Source: Notospermus geniculatus
Lineage: Eukaryota; Nemertea; Pilidiophora; Heteronemertea; Lineidae
DNA: 64,000 bases
Assembly (NCBI GenBank): GCA_002633025.1
Contig: NMRB01001326.1
Location: 115,831-179,830 of the forward strand
Direction: 5' to 3'
A program made the position numbers and the translations under genes. The first letter of the stretch is position 1. Each line of letters begins with the position of its first letter. Below are positions 12,236 to 23,216 of the stretch, piece after piece. Below the pieces are notes generated by a model. It was not told where the DNA came from. It saw only the letters and a program-made list of their open reading frames with translations, and searched no databases.

Positions 12236-12350
12236 GCGCTGGTCTAAGTGGGGCCCTTGTTTTTTGTAGCCAATCTTGGAAATTGATGCCTAATGCGAGG
12301 GTCCGTGGGTTCAAATCCGGTAGGAAGCTATGTCTTTCACCTTAGAAACC
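12236..12350 (+). repeat. Possible tRNA-derived SINE fragment
   Basis: GGTTCAAATCC at 12308-12318 matches an RNA polymerase III B box, and TGGTCTAAGTGGG near 12240 is A-box-like about 60 bp upstream. The following block (TAGGAAGCTATGTC, then CACCTTAGAAACCCGTTA) recurs at 19310-19380. The A box is weak. Confidence 0.4.
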
Positions 12351-13173
12351 CGTTACTATTACATCATCTTTGAAATTGATGATGAAAAGTCAGAGGCTAC
12401 GGCCATAACTGGCCATGAATTTTCGAGGAAACTGCACTGGATGGCCCTTCTTGCCCCAAGTTATGGGCCCGCCCCTGTCCTTTCCAAAATAGCTTCAACT
12501 GTTCAAAAATAGCAGCACGTAATTAACACAAAATCATTTTCTAATTGAAAGAGAAACTAAGATTCTCCCATGAGAGCAGGCCACAAATCTGGCGGCAATG
12601 AAAAATAACCACAACAGTATCTTGTTTTCTTATAGTGAAATTCTAGCTGAATCTAAATTTCTCATGAAACTTTTGAAATATGATTGAAAAGGAGGGGGAG
12701 TGGAAGTTCCTGGAACAGCTTAGAGTAAAACACAAAATGTTACTATTCATTGGTCTCATCAATTGATAATTTAATGGATTTAGATGGCTGGAATGGTAAG
12801 TGCTGCTTAAAATGCAAAGATTTTTATTGGCTGTTGTCAAAGAAAATACGGTTTGTTTATTTCAATTAGCATGTTTGGATTGATCGGTGATGTTCGACTC
12901 GCTGGTGGCGATCGATGTCTGGATTTATATAAAGGAGTCGTTCATGCAGGAATTCACTTTTTCTCTTTAAGGGCAGTTGTACACTTGGTTTGGGGACGTC
13001 ATGTCACTTTCACTGACTACGAAATGAAATCAGGTTTTGTTGGACCACTGCTTCTCCACAAGACCTTTTTGAACTACCATCATGAACTGAAGGCTTTACT
13101 TCATGTGTGACTTTTCTTTCAGGACCGAGTAGCCCAAACAGAACCAAGTACATGTATTGAATTCTGTCCATGA
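12351..13173. other. Anonymous sequence
   Basis: No supported gene or repeat. A strong acceptor-like site at 13112-13122 leads into stops in all frames. Confidence 0.45.
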
Positions 13174-13605
13174 AATACCTTTGAAAGTGCTGAGGGTGTA
13201 TGTACAGCAGACTGGGTGCATGGGGCCGATATCAATGGACAGGATATGAACTTGTGCAAGGAAACTCTTGTGTGGAGTGACACCTTTAGGGACTCAGATG
13301 AACTAGATATTCTGACAGGTGCAAAATCACCACATTCAGATGAGGGGACTGCACCTTTAATTTTAGAGTTGCCTCGGAGAACCAATTCGTGCAAGGAAAG
13401 TCTTCTGTGGAGTGACACCTTTAGGGACTCAGATGAACTAGATATTCTGACAGGTGCAAAATCACCACAATCAGATGAAGGGACTGCACCTTTAAGAGTT
13501 GATATTCAACAAGACATGATGAGTGGATCATCATTGGCAACAGAACAGGATCGATACACAAGTGTCCCGCCCTCGCCAGACGCTCAAACAGACGGCGGAC
13601 GTTAG
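13174..13605 (+). CDS. Possible exon with an in-frame 45-residue duplication
   Basis: An open frame runs from just after a stop at 13171-13173 to TAG at 13603. It is acidic and Ser/Thr-rich and holds two tandem copies of a 45-codon unit starting CKETLVWSDTFRDSDELDIL and CKESLLWSDTFRDSDELDIL. The copies differ at only a few bases, and most of those changes alter the residue. AATAAA follows at 13839-13844, which would suit a terminal exon. Against this, the strong acceptor-like TTTTCTTTCAG at 13112-13122 is followed by stops in all frames within about 55 nt, so no clean exon start is seen. I do not recognise a family; it may be a minisatellite. Confidence 0.25.
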   Translation, partial: NTFESAEGVCTADWVHGADINGQDMNLCKETLVWSDTFRDSDELDILTGAKSPHSDEGTAPLILELPRRTNSCKESLLWSDTFRDSDELDILTGAKSPQSDEGTAPLRVDIQQDMMSGSSLATEQDRYTSVPPSPDAQTDGGR

Positions 13606-14404
13606 CATCATGTTGCCTCATTCTGAGTCATACGTCTCGCGCAGGCACTCGACACGCGTAATAACGCTGTCTATTGTCTATTATACAATGTTCATCTGTA
13701 ATGAATGGCGGCTGGAATGATTCATCAAAAGAACGTCTGCACCTGCCCATCGGCATCATGGGAAATGCTTTCTTGATCTTTGCTTAGGATCGCCGGGTTT
13801 AAGACCCTGAATTATTGATCAGAAGTCAATCGCCTTGAAATAAACGGATAGAGAATAGCCGGTGGGTCCGTTAACTCCTTCGGGATGGCCTGACCACACC
13901 TGCAAAATTCTGCACCAAATCAGTAGGTCTTGCATCTTATGTAGAAAACCCATTCAATTTTAGTGCAAAATATTATCCCGTCGGCGAAAACTTATTTGGG
14001 CGGGTGATTTCTGTACGAGCAGTTGGCGTCTTCCACAAAGTTGAAAAGTTGATTTAGCTACATCTGGGCCTGCAGACTCTCAAATGCAGAATACATGATG
14101 GGCCCTGACTCAGTGTAACAATGGTTAATACCAATTTCAAGAAAACACCCTCAAGATTTGCTCCTCCGCAATGACTCTGCAGGGAGTTTAAAGAAGCCAT
14201 TTCTGGGTTAGGATTGTCTCATTCTGGGGATTATCCTAAAGTCTTAAGCCTTTCATTTACGTTAGTGACGAACGCTAACTTTTCAATCCAGTTGCAATTT
14301 CAGCCAATCCATTGATTATCTTCTGGTGACAGACAAAACAGGTTTTAAATGATTCATGCAGGACTTCCAGTGTGCAGAGTACACTATGAATTACTGATGC
14401 ATGA
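13606..14404. other. Anonymous sequence
   Basis: It contains AATAAA at 13839-13844, which could end a transcript through 13174-13605. Nothing else is supported. Confidence 0.45.
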
Positions 14405-14574
14405 CAGGGGCGGGTCCACGATTTCGGAAAAGAGGGGGCGCACTGTGGTAGAAACATTGAAATTTGCGGTGAATTTCAATGATTTGCTCCAAATTCCAGA
14501 ATTTCACGGTCGATTTTACAACTTGTTGGCCGAAAGGGGGCGTGTGCTGGGTGCGCCCCCTGGATCTGCGCCTG
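14405..14574 (-). mobile_element. hAT-like MITE, 5-bp target duplication CATGA
   Basis: The ends are CAGGGGCGGGTCCACG and CTGGATCTGCGCCTG, with CATGA at 14400-14404 and 14575-14579. The interior (AATTCCAGAATTTCACGGTC, then GATTTTACAACTTGTTGGCC) is the inverted counterpart of the elements at 20896 and 60578, so the three form one family. Confidence 0.85.
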
Positions 14575-14643
14575 CATGAAGTTTTCTGACTCTAGTCATA
14601 CTCATATTCAACCAATGGGAGACTACTGCCATTAGAGCCGCCT

Positions 14644-14762
14644 GTTAGCGGTCCTAGAACATCTCAAAATTTGACATTGCAGACATAAATCATGGCCTCC
14701 ACATCATTATGGATGACGTCGTCACGTGAATTTCTTCTCAGACGTCCTAGGACCGCTACTTC
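14644..14762. mobile_element. Short TIR element, 'gcggtcctag' family
   Basis: TTAGCGGTCCTAGAACAT on the left faces ACGTCCTAGGACCGCTA on the right. Another copy of the left end with its CCTGTTAGCGGTCCTAGAAC context lies at 32410-32450. No target duplication was resolved. Confidence 0.55.
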
Positions 14763-14926
14763 GTGGTGGCCTCTAACGATGGTAAAGTCTCCCATGGTTA
14801 AGCCAAATTCCATCATATTTCCTTTTGTTGCTGCTATGTTTCTTCTCATGCAACAGATTCATAAGATCTGGCACCGAAGGTGCCCCTTAAAGGGACCCCA
14901 TAGGCAGCTGGCAGTTAGGCTCATAT

Positions 14927-15006
14927 CAGTGCGGTTGCTTCATCACAGGTGGCGCTAGCAACTAACAGTGCGGTTGCTTCATCACAGGTGGCGCTAGCAA
15001 CTAACA
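14927..15006. repeat. Perfect 39-bp tandem duplication
   Basis: CAGTGCGGTTGCTTCATCAC starts at 14927 and 14966, and the full 39-bp unit is repeated without visible change, so the duplication is recent. Confidence 0.9.
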
Positions 15007-16530
15007 GATTTTGGCTCAGTTGATGTGTACGTTTATTTACTTGCAATACATGTCCAAGTCAGTCTTTTGCCATACAATCGGTGTCATGAGCACATCAAAA
15101 TGCCCATGAGGACGCTGGCAGTTGGGTGTCTTTAAGAGATACATGGAGCACAACGCCATCTATGAAGAAGAGAAGAAAACCGCTACCAAAACAGTTCAAT
15201 ACCTGATCGTGGAATCAATATCTTAATATAGGTCTTCGATATCGTTATCACCAAGGAGATATTGGCAGTATGTTTTATGAAATTGTACAGCTATTCTGGA
15301 TGGAAGAAACTTCTATGTCGTTTGGATTTGGCCGAGATGTACATGTACATGTACATGTATATCTGTCAACAATATATAGTAAAACATTGTCTTCAAGGCG
15401 GAGGAGATGTCCCTTGAAATAGGCCTAAAATATCAATTTGCGTAAAAATGACATAAAATTATTGTGCCGTGTCACCTTAAGAGCTCACCAGGCAAACTAA
15501 AAAGTAGGAGATGAACGCATCATTCTGATCATTCCTGATGTCATTCGACTTGAACCCGCCAATTTTGGGACATTTTTTAATAACACCCTGTAACACATGC
15601 CACTTCTAAAGCATCCCTTAAGAGAACGACGATAACGTCCCGCAAACAGACACCAGGAACGTAAACGATGTTTGTGATCAGTTCTAATCACCGCTAACGA
15701 TATTCTCAAGNAAGTGCCAAAAATGTGTAATATATTTGTCAACTTCTAAGCACCAGTTGGGTCATGGGCATCGCCGGCATCTCTGTGATGTCGCAGTTGA
15801 ACTTGCTTGTTTCACAGAAACTAGCTAAGAAGCGTTTTGAAGCAAAAGGAGAGTGTTTTAATGGGCACTCAAGACGTAAATTTCCACTCCAATTTCAAAT
15901 TTTTCTGGGGGAGGACCCCCAAACCACCTACTCCAGTGCGCCAACAGCTCGTATGTCGGACCTTCAGCCCCTCCATCAACTGCACGCTAAATCCTTGGTA
16001 GACCTCTGGAAATGGTTAAGTGAAGTTATGGTAAAAAGTAGCTGATCGGATGCAAAGGGTTAGAGACGGCATAAAGACAAGTCAGGAAAGATAAACTGCA
16101 TCAGTTTTTGATCCACAGGAATGTTTACCCTCTCTCCACTTAATTCTCTTTTTATACTCCTCAGGTGAAGATCTTAGCCATCTTACAATCATTTTTGCTG
16201 TAAGTTGATGTCGGTCTAAGTTTAATGGAATTCTGCAGATACAGATGTGAAGATTATGCAGTGAAATGCATTGAAGGTCTGGTCAGGTAAGACTGAGATG
16301 GGCACAAGCTGAAGGTTTTACAAACAGGTGTATAATTGAATGCAATACAAGTTGGAGGTTGGAGGGTTGATTCAATGGAACACAAGTTGGAAAGATTTAG
16401 TAAGACAAGGGAAAAATCAAAATTGAAGGGGGGGGGGGTACTGCAGTTCTCTGGGTATCCAGGCGTCTTTGAAAGATCCAAGCCAATCACTCACATTCCT
16501 TTTAATCCACAAGCAAGCACAAGGACACCA
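15007..16530. other. Mostly anonymous sequence with a TACATG microsatellite
   Basis: A short (TACATG)n run lies at 15341-15361. A single undetermined base is at 15711. A poly-G run at 16429-16438 is present. No gene is supported. Confidence 0.5.
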
Positions 16531-16687
16531 GGGCCCGGTTGCACGAAACTCACGACAGCGCTATCTTGGTGTTAGCGCTAACTTGATGTTAAATGACGTA
16601 AAAGAACAATGGATTTTTACGTCATCTAACATGAAGATAGCGCTAACACCAAGATAGCGCTGTCGTGAGTTTCGTGCAACCGGGCCC
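16531..16687. mobile_element. Near-perfect 157-bp fold-back element
   Basis: The left arm starts GGGCCCGGTTGCACGAAACT and the right arm is its reverse complement. The first 51 bp of each arm match perfectly and pairing continues almost to the centre. Within each arm AGCGCTA recurs. The near identity of the arms points to recent insertion or conversion. The target duplication is unclear because the flanks are also G/C-rich. Confidence 0.85.
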
Positions 16688-16720
16688 AGGGCCCCCACAT
16701 TTGGTTACAGACTTCCCTTC

Positions 16721-16784
16721 CATCCTCCCATAGCTGTGTAAGTGGATGAAGAGGAGGGAGGTCAACCCTTGCTGTTGGAGGATG
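16721..16784. mobile_element. Fold-back MITE, 'catcctccca' family, truncated copy
   Basis: It begins CATCCTCCCATAG and ends GTTGGAGGATG. The flanks TTCCCTTC and TTTCCTTC form an 8-bp duplication with one mismatch. It is shorter than its relatives because most of the left arm is missing. Confidence 0.7.
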
Positions 16785-18639
16785 TTTCCTTCTAGCACTG
16801 GTTGTTTCCTTTAAATCGTAAAAATACCAGGGTTTAATTTTGACTGACAATTAAGTGCACAAACTCGGCACCAATTTGATATAATTACAGCTGATGATGT
16901 TCGACTTGGGTTTCCGGCAAGAAAATTATCCATGCATTTCACATGTCCCCTAAAACAGGGTGACTTAATCATTGGTATGACACTGGAAGGCAGATTGAAA
17001 TGGACAGAATGATACTGTGTGCATGGCCATGAATGCCAGAGGGCCGAATTGTCCTCTAACCACAATTCGCGAGCACCGTGGTCGACCAACGCAGGTCGTT
17101 GCGTTTGAGACTGGACCTCTCGACACACGATTTTGCTGATGCACCTCGACGCACGATTTTGTCGATGCAATTTTGTCCATGCCCAATTGTTGGACCTGAA
17201 TGGGCTTGCGATAATTCTTATGCCACGTTGACAAGGTGCTGTGGTATAAATCAAGGGAAATTCATACTCCGATGTGCGGCCCCTACTGTCAACTGACGCA
17301 GGTTGTCGCATTTGACGCCGAAGGATTTATTGCCCAAAATGGCCAGTTATTGCCAGGATACCATGTATACCAGCTGTAGGCCTATGGCTGACAGGTAGAC
17401 CTTCAAATTACTGTCTCAAAGCATAAGGATGTTTATGATTATCACCCAAATGCCACACAAGATCGTAAAATTTGTATCTGTGTGTGGAGAATTAAAATTT
17501 TTCAAAGGCATCGAACGAAGTGGCAATTTTCTTGGCCGACTTTCAACGTGACAATGCTTGTCCTTATTCTGATCGTCTGAAATTCAAGCACTGGAGTATA
17601 TATTATAACAAATAGTACTTGTCTGCAGATGAAAAGTTCAATTATACCTTTACATGCTATGGCAGTTAAGCACAAAAGCATGGAAATTGTGAAGCCTAGC
17701 GTGTAAATCGTGTAAATCGTATACAAGGTGAAATTCGGTCGTATAGATATTCAAGCAGTATGAAAGGCTGGCTTGCGGCGCCACTTATAGGCCTGTGGTG
17801 AATTTGAATTTTTTTCAGACATAACATAGACTATGTACCGGGGTATAGGCTCTAGTTGAAAAGCTGTAGGCCTACAATAAGAATTGAAATGATAATCTCA
17901 GAGTATAGATATGCTATGGTGGTAAAGTTGACTTCATGTAGGTTATTGTCAACAAAAATAAAATTTTTGCATTTTCTTTTTGCAGTGTGTACCAGGAAGT
18001 TGACCCCCACGAAGTACATTGCATACACTGATGTCTATCTTGAGATAAGATTAACTGACAGTGGAGTGAGCAGCCTATACCTTACGAGAATGTGACCCAT
18101 CTGACCCATCGCAGCCAAACCCATCTAAGTTGCAGATACATCCAGGATGAACCAAAATAACTCCACGAGATAAAGGAAGAAATCTAATCACTCAAATCTT
18201 TACAAAAGACAGACAATAAGCCTTGGCCTACTGAAATTGACAAAATGTTATTGTCTCAACCTAAAGATGCCACAGTCTTGTGTAAACTCTTACCTAAAAT
18301 CATCAATATTTACGACAGTACACCAAAGATACAAAATTATCATTTTTGCCAAATTTATGGCCCACTGATCCAGATACTGACAAGAGTGGCATCATCGGGA
18401 TTGGGGCACTGGGTCACCGGATGCACCACCAAATAAAAGACCATTTCAAAAGTAGATTTTATTACGACAGCTTATACCTTCATTCAGAATCTTGTGACCT
18501 TAACACATACACATGTTAGTTCTGGTATCAAAACATCCGGTGGGGGGATATTGGGGTTACAATCACAAACGCGATTTGCGACAAACTTGTCTTGGATGCT
18601 GGTGTAACCACATGGTCAAAATTGGTGAGAGACATGCAG
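16785..18639. other. Anonymous sequence
   Basis: The direct repeats ACGCAGGTCGTTGCGTTTGA (17090) and ACGCAGGTTGTCGCATTTGA (17297) are the only structure noted. No gene is supported. Confidence 0.45.
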
Positions 18640-18875
18640 GACTATACATTATCCTTACACATGTAAGGGGCCCAATGTTCACGACTGGGATATGTCAGTT
18701 TCATCCATCCTCCCACAGCAGGGCTTTGGTCTTGTTCCTCTTCATACACTCCACAGAGCGGATGAAGAGGAACGAGGTAAAAACCCCTGCTGTGGGAGGA
18801 TGGTTTCATCTCAATAGGTGTAACCGCTAGTGACACCTATTGAGAGAGTGGGCAATGGTCCCCAAAACACAAAGC
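18640..18875 (+). repeat. Dispersed repeat copy split by a MITE
   Basis: The right part (CTCAATAGGTGTAACCGCTAGTGACACC and following) matches the end of the 'agagggcagcac' family. The left part, before 18698, is a diverged match to the middle of that family. The fold-back MITE at 18706-18802 interrupts it. Confidence 0.5.
18706..18802. mobile_element. Fold-back MITE, 'catcctccca' family, 8-bp duplication
   Basis: The ends CATCCTCCCACAGCAGGG and CCCTGCTGTGGGAGGATG are inverted repeats, and the arms pair over about 40 bp with mismatches. GTTTCATC flanks both sides (18698-18705 and 18803-18810). The 8-9-bp duplication seen across copies suggests Merlin or Mutator-like mobilisation. Confidence 0.85.
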
Positions 18876-19299
18876 TGCCACAAACAAAGGACCTGCTATG
18901 GGTAGTCTGTAGTTTCCGGAAAGCTGGAATGCTGGAAAGTATGTTGGAAAGCTGGAAAGTGTGGGGAATTCCAAAGGTTCAGTATAAAATCTGGAATATC
19001 CCGATGGAACGTTCTTGGTGGTGTTTGAAGTTGCTGAAAACGCAGCATTGAAGTTTTATTGAAGGCCTACCCAACGATGATCAGGTTAGGCCTAATGTGT
19101 GTGACCCAGACTGACAACCTGCAACACAGAATAGGAAGGAGGTACCGTACATGGCGTTTTTGGTTCGCCCCACTTCAGTTCACCTATAGGCCTCGTCAGG
19201 TCATTGAGTATCATTCAGTTTGGCAGCCATGAAAAAGAGAGCATGGGTGTCATACGAGAACTGGTGGTGGTTTTGGAGTTGGTGTTTTAGCATGATGTG
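18876..19299. other. Anonymous sequence
   Basis: GCTGGAATGCTGGAAAG-type short repeats occur near 18921-18960. No gene is supported. Confidence 0.45.
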
Positions 19300-19385
19300 T
19301 TGATGACTGATGCCAAATGCGAGGGTCCGAGGGTTAGGGTCCGGTAGAAAGCTACGTCTTCACCTTAGAAACCCGTTATTTATGC
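19300..19385 (+). repeat. Dispersed repeat fragment shared with 12290-12350
   Basis: ATGCGAGGGTCCGAGGGTTA and CACCTTAGAAACCCGTTATT match the 12.3-kb copy. The B-box-like segment is altered here. Confidence 0.55.
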
Positions 19386-19964
19386 AAATACACATTCAGT
19401 GGAAGAAGGCCTGCAGGCTTCATATCCTGTTTCCCTGTCTGATCTCACCTTGTTCAACTGGGTGTCTATAAAATGAGAACTGAGCAAATGGCACTTGGCC
19501 CAGAAAGGCACTCTTTCGGTTTTATCGAGTATCAGGCAGATGGGGGTTAGGATTTGGGGTTTGGTTGAAAGTGAGTGATCACCAGCTTTATATACAGCAC
19601 AAAAAAATGACAAAAAGTGATCAATTAATGGATTTAATAAACTTTCCATACTTTCTGGTACTTTCCATATTTCCAGGTTTCCAGCTTTCCAGCATTCCGG
19701 AAACTACAGACTACCCCTGCTATGTGGTTCATGAGTACATAGGCCCAATAGTTCCATACATTAGATGTTCACCCACAGAATGTAGGCCTAGTGTACAATT
19801 TAAATATTTGGATAACCTACAGGTCTCACTCATCCACAAGTCAGAAACACTGCACTAAACTATCATCATGTCATTGTGATTTTGATGGCACTGACAAGAA
19901 TGGAGAATCTCCATTGAGGTCTAGTTAATGACAATGAACTGATAATTTCTCATTGTGTACCAGT

Positions 19965-20350
19965 ATTTGTGTATTAGATTTTTCCATCAGGGCAATGCCA
20001 TTGCATTATTGGCCTGGTAATACGGAAGAGGCCATCTCAAGCTTCTCATGTTCCTCACTTGGGCTGAATGGGTGAATGTCGTCCAGTCCTGATACCACAC
20101 GTACACTAATTCCTAGCCCAAGCCCCTAACCCTATCCCTGACCCTCAACCCTTGTCACTGACCCCTACCCTAATCCTAAAGCTAGTCCTGGCCCTTAACC
20201 GTCAACGCTAACCACCCTAACTCCGTAACCTGGGTACACTCGTTTAGACGACATTAACAGTTTGTGCCTCACTCCGATGGGGTCTTACTTGCTCATCATG
20301 CAAAGGCACAGAATACAAGGCACCATGTCCCATGCGATGGACGTGGAGCA
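19965..20350 (+). repeat. Dispersed repeat copy, interrupted by a second element
   Basis: The left part has GGGCAATGCCATTGCATTAT and GGAAGAGGCCATCTCAAGC; the right part resumes with CCTCACTCCGATGGGGTCTT and GGCACAGAATACAAGGCACC. Uninterrupted relatives lie at 20400-20560 and 29265-29450. The insertion is at about 20058-20266. Confidence 0.7.
20058..20266. mobile_element. Inserted element with degenerate CCCTAA-like core
   Basis: The ends GGGTGAATGTCGTC and GACGACATTAACAG are imperfect inverted repeats around a C-rich, CCTAACCC-like interior. CCTCACT occurs on both sides, consistent with a 7-8-bp target duplication. Relatives lie at 34173-34372 and, reversed, at 37862-38047. Confidence 0.65.
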
Positions 20351-20399
20351 AGGGACATGACAAAACACATCTCATGCCCCAGGCCTGATTTGTACTTTG

Positions 20400-20560
20400 T
20401 ATAAAATTTTTCCGTCAGGGCCAAAGCCAAAGCATTATTCACCTGGTAAGTATGGAGGAGGCCATCTCAAGCTGCTCGCTCATGTTTGATGGGGTCTTAC
20501 TTGCCCTTGCAAAGGCACAAGATACAAGGCACCACGGCCTGTCCAAGACATTCAATCAGA
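20400..20560 (+). repeat. Dispersed repeat copy
   Basis: GTCAGGGCCAAAGCCAAAGC, GGAGGCCATCTCAAGCTGC and GCAAAGGCACAAGATACAAG match the family at 19965 and 29265. It is uninterrupted, so it serves as the reference for the nested copy just upstream. Confidence 0.65.
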
Positions 20561-20895
20561 TGTCTGGATGCTATCATGAAGGAATCAACCCGTTCCTCTA
20601 TGATACCATTGTTATCATTAGAAGTTACAAATATACCCAGGGAGCAGTCGTTTCTCCAGTCATCAACCTTCAATTTATTATCCAAGGACAGACATTATTT
20701 CGTTCAAATCTTCAGAACCTAGAAATAAATTCTCGTTGATGAGCAGTGTGTATGATATCTCACGTAGTTATCAGTTAAAATTTAAATTTTCATCGATCAT
20801 TCGGAAATATTGTTGAACGAGATGTCCTTTGATACAAAAGCTAGAGAAGGCGATGACCTATTTGAGCTCTCTCTGCTACCTATCCTGAGAATCCC

Positions 20896-21034
20896 CAGGC
20901 GTGGACCCATTGGGGCACCGCCCCTTTTGGCCAACAGATCTGTAAAATCGACCGTGAAATTCTGGAATTTGGTGCAAATTTCAATGTTCCTAGCACAGGG
21001 CGCCGCCTCTTTTCCCAACTCCCGGATGCCCCTG
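20896..21034. mobile_element. hAT-like MITE, 'gatctgtaaaatcgacc' family
   Basis: It starts CAGGCGTGGACCCA and ends GCCCCTG, with ATCCC and ATCTC as a 5-bp duplication with one mismatch. The interior CAGATCTGTAAAATCGACC and ATTTCAATGTTCCTAGCACA is nearly the same as in the copy at 60578. Confidence 0.75.
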
Positions 21035-21239
21035 ATCTCAGGTCATTTACAACTGTACCCTAGCGCACTTGTGAGGAGGGGAGCAGTGTGAAGACCCTGT
21101 TCACAAGGATGGCCTGCAACATAATTTTTGTGCACATTTTGAAACACGGGGTGCCATTGTGGCGTGCAGCGTGGTGATTTTTTTTTCAATTCCGAGCAAG
21201 AAACTTAGGAACTTGTCTGAAGTCATTCCCCGCGTGCAA

Positions 21240-21560
21240 TATCCTGAAGTTGAGGATTAATACCGCCCGATTAATTTCTGCATCGTCAAGAAAACGCAAT
21301 ATAGCTTCATTAATTGCATAATCACAATTAACCTCGCCCAGTCAGCGGTGGATTGGGTTAATTTTCCCAGGCACCTCGGTTTCTTTACCATAATTAGTAA
21401 ACGAGCGGATTATGCGAGCTTTGCAAATGCATTATGGGAAGTCTATTCACGGAATTTACGCATAATTCGCGATGAAAGAACGGGGAGGCTAAATCTCACT
21501 TGCGCCATGACATCGTGGAAACAAGATGAATGGAAATTTTTGCGATCTATTTAAATCTCT
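21240..21560. promoter_or_regulatory. Candidate cis-regulatory block rich in TAAT cores
   Basis: The stretch is not visibly repetitive and has many homeodomain-type cores, such as GATTAATTTC, CATTAATTGCATAATC, CATAATTAGTAAACG and GCGGATTATGCG. This pattern is common in developmental enhancers. No function can be shown from sequence alone. Confidence 0.25.
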
Positions 21561-21580
21561 TTATCGCATGAGTTTTTTGC

Positions 21581-22466
21581 NNNNNNNNNNNNNNNNNNNN
21601 NNNNNNNNNNNNNNNNNNNNNNNNNNNNNNNNNNNNNNNNNNNNNNNNNNNNNNNNNNNNNNNNNNNNNNNNNNNNNNNNNNNNNNNNNNNNNNNNNNNN
21701 NNNNNNNNNNNNNNNNNNNNNNNNNNNNNNNNNNNNNNNNNNNNNNNNNNNNNNNNNNNNNNNNNNNNNNNNNNNNNNNNNNNNNNNNNNNNNNNNNNNN
21801 NNNNNNNNNNNNNNNNNNNNNNNNNNNNNNNNNNNNNNNNNNNNNNNNNNNNNNNNNNNNNNNNNNNNNNNNNNNNNNNNNNNNNNNNNNNNNNNNNNNN
21901 NNNNNNNNNNNNNNNNNNNNNNNNNNNNNNNNNNNNNNNNNNNNNNNNNNNNNNNNNNNNNNNNNNNNNNNNNNNNNNNNNNNNNNNNNNNNNNNNNNNN
22001 NNNNNNNNNNNNNNNNNNNNNNNNNNNNNNNNNNNNNNNNNNNNNNNNNNNNNNNNNNNNNNNNNNNNNNNNNNNNNNNNNNNNNNNNNNNNNNNNNNNN
22101 NNNNNNNNNNNNNNNNNNNNNNNNNNNNNNNNNNNNNNNNNNNNNNNNNNNNNNNNNNNNNNNNNNNNNNNNNNNNNNNNNNNNNNNNNNNNNNNNNNNN
22201 NNNNNNNNNNNNNNNNNNNNNNNNNNNNNNNNNNNNNNNNNNNNNNNNNNNNNNNNNNNNNNNNNNNNNNNNNNNNNNNNNNNNNNNNNNNNNNNNNNNN
22301 NNNNNNNNNNNNNNNNNNNNNNNNNNNNNNNNNNNNNNNNNNNNNNNNNNNNNNNNNNNNNNNNNNNNNNNNNNNNNNNNNNNNNNNNNNNNNNNNNNNN
22401 NNNNNNNNNNNNNNNNNNNNNNNNNNNNNNNNNNNNNNNNNNNNNNNNNNNNNNNNNNNNNNNNNN
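21581..22466. other. Assembly gap, 886 N
   Basis: An unbroken run of N. Single undetermined bases also occur at 15711, 25812, 29978 and 35773. Confidence 0.99.
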
Positions 22467-22847
22467 ATCAAAAGTTCCAATCCAACTCCCCCCCCCCCCA
22501 TCTTTGATCCCCATCACCCCACCATAACATGTGATTGGTCAAACGTCCGAATTTGCCACAAATTGTCATCTGCCTACAAGAAATCCCATTGCAACCATGA
22601 TGGCAGACTGGGCTGTCGAAACGATGAATAGGCCAAAGGGAAGTATGGAAGTACAGAAGTACTCAAGGATATTTCATATTTATCAGGCTTTTAACCTATC
22701 CAAACTTTCAATTATGCAACTTTTTCAATGAAGTTATTCCCTGGTGACATTTGACAGCCTGACTATGGGCATCAAGTGGTGCGGCCATTGAAATGTTCCG
22801 AAAAAGAAATCCCCTCAAAATGGGCCATAAAAAACATCAGTTTGTAT
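22467..22847. other. Anonymous sequence after the gap
   Basis: A poly-C run at 22489-22499 is followed by unremarkable DNA with no supported gene. Confidence 0.5.
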
Positions 22848-23216
22848 TCACAGGAGGCAGTAATTCAGCAAATGGTCCACTAATTGTGGTCCTATTTGTG
22901 ATGCTATTTTAGCGCCGCGTGACGTAACCGATCCACTCGATGCGGAGTTCAGCATCGCAGTATGTGGGAGGCTAACCAATAACACTGAATGTTCGTCGAC
23001 AATAATCACATCAGGGTCTTCCTTAAATGCGGAATTCCGATGAAAGCCACTGAAGTAGTCGTTATAGCAACGAAACAGGGCACTTAACTCAGATGACATC
23101 GCTGTAGGCGTAAATACAGAAGTCTGTATTTTATATGCAGCTCTTAATATCATTAAATGAAGTGGTTGCGTGTAAAAAACGGCTTTGTTTACAGGTCGGC
23201 CAGTCAATAAGTTCAT
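22848..23216 (-). CDS. Possible minus-strand exon (unrecognised)
   Basis: An open minus-strand frame includes MSSELSALFRCYNDYFSGFH and further residues of ordinary composition (DPDVIIVDEHSVLLVSLPHT). The DNA is not obviously repetitive. No AG|GT donor of good quality was found and no family is recognised. At 122 codons, a frame of this length is common by chance in 64 kb, so this is listed only as a candidate. Confidence 0.15.
   Translation of the reverse strand: MNLLTGRPVNKAVFYTQPLHLMILRAAYKIQTSVFTPTAMSSELSALFRCYNDYFSGFHRNSAFKEDPDVIIVDEHSVLLVSLPHTAMLNSASSGSVTSRGAKIASQIGPQLVDHLLNYCLL

Noticed and set aside
20100-20230. Internal telomere or chromosome-end sequence
   Set aside because: The CCCTAA-like words are too irregular, and the block has paired ends and relatives inserted in other repeats, so it is a dispersed element.
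21526-22527. Three long open frames across this stretch
   Set aside because: They consist almost wholly of N and reflect the assembly gap, not coding sequence.
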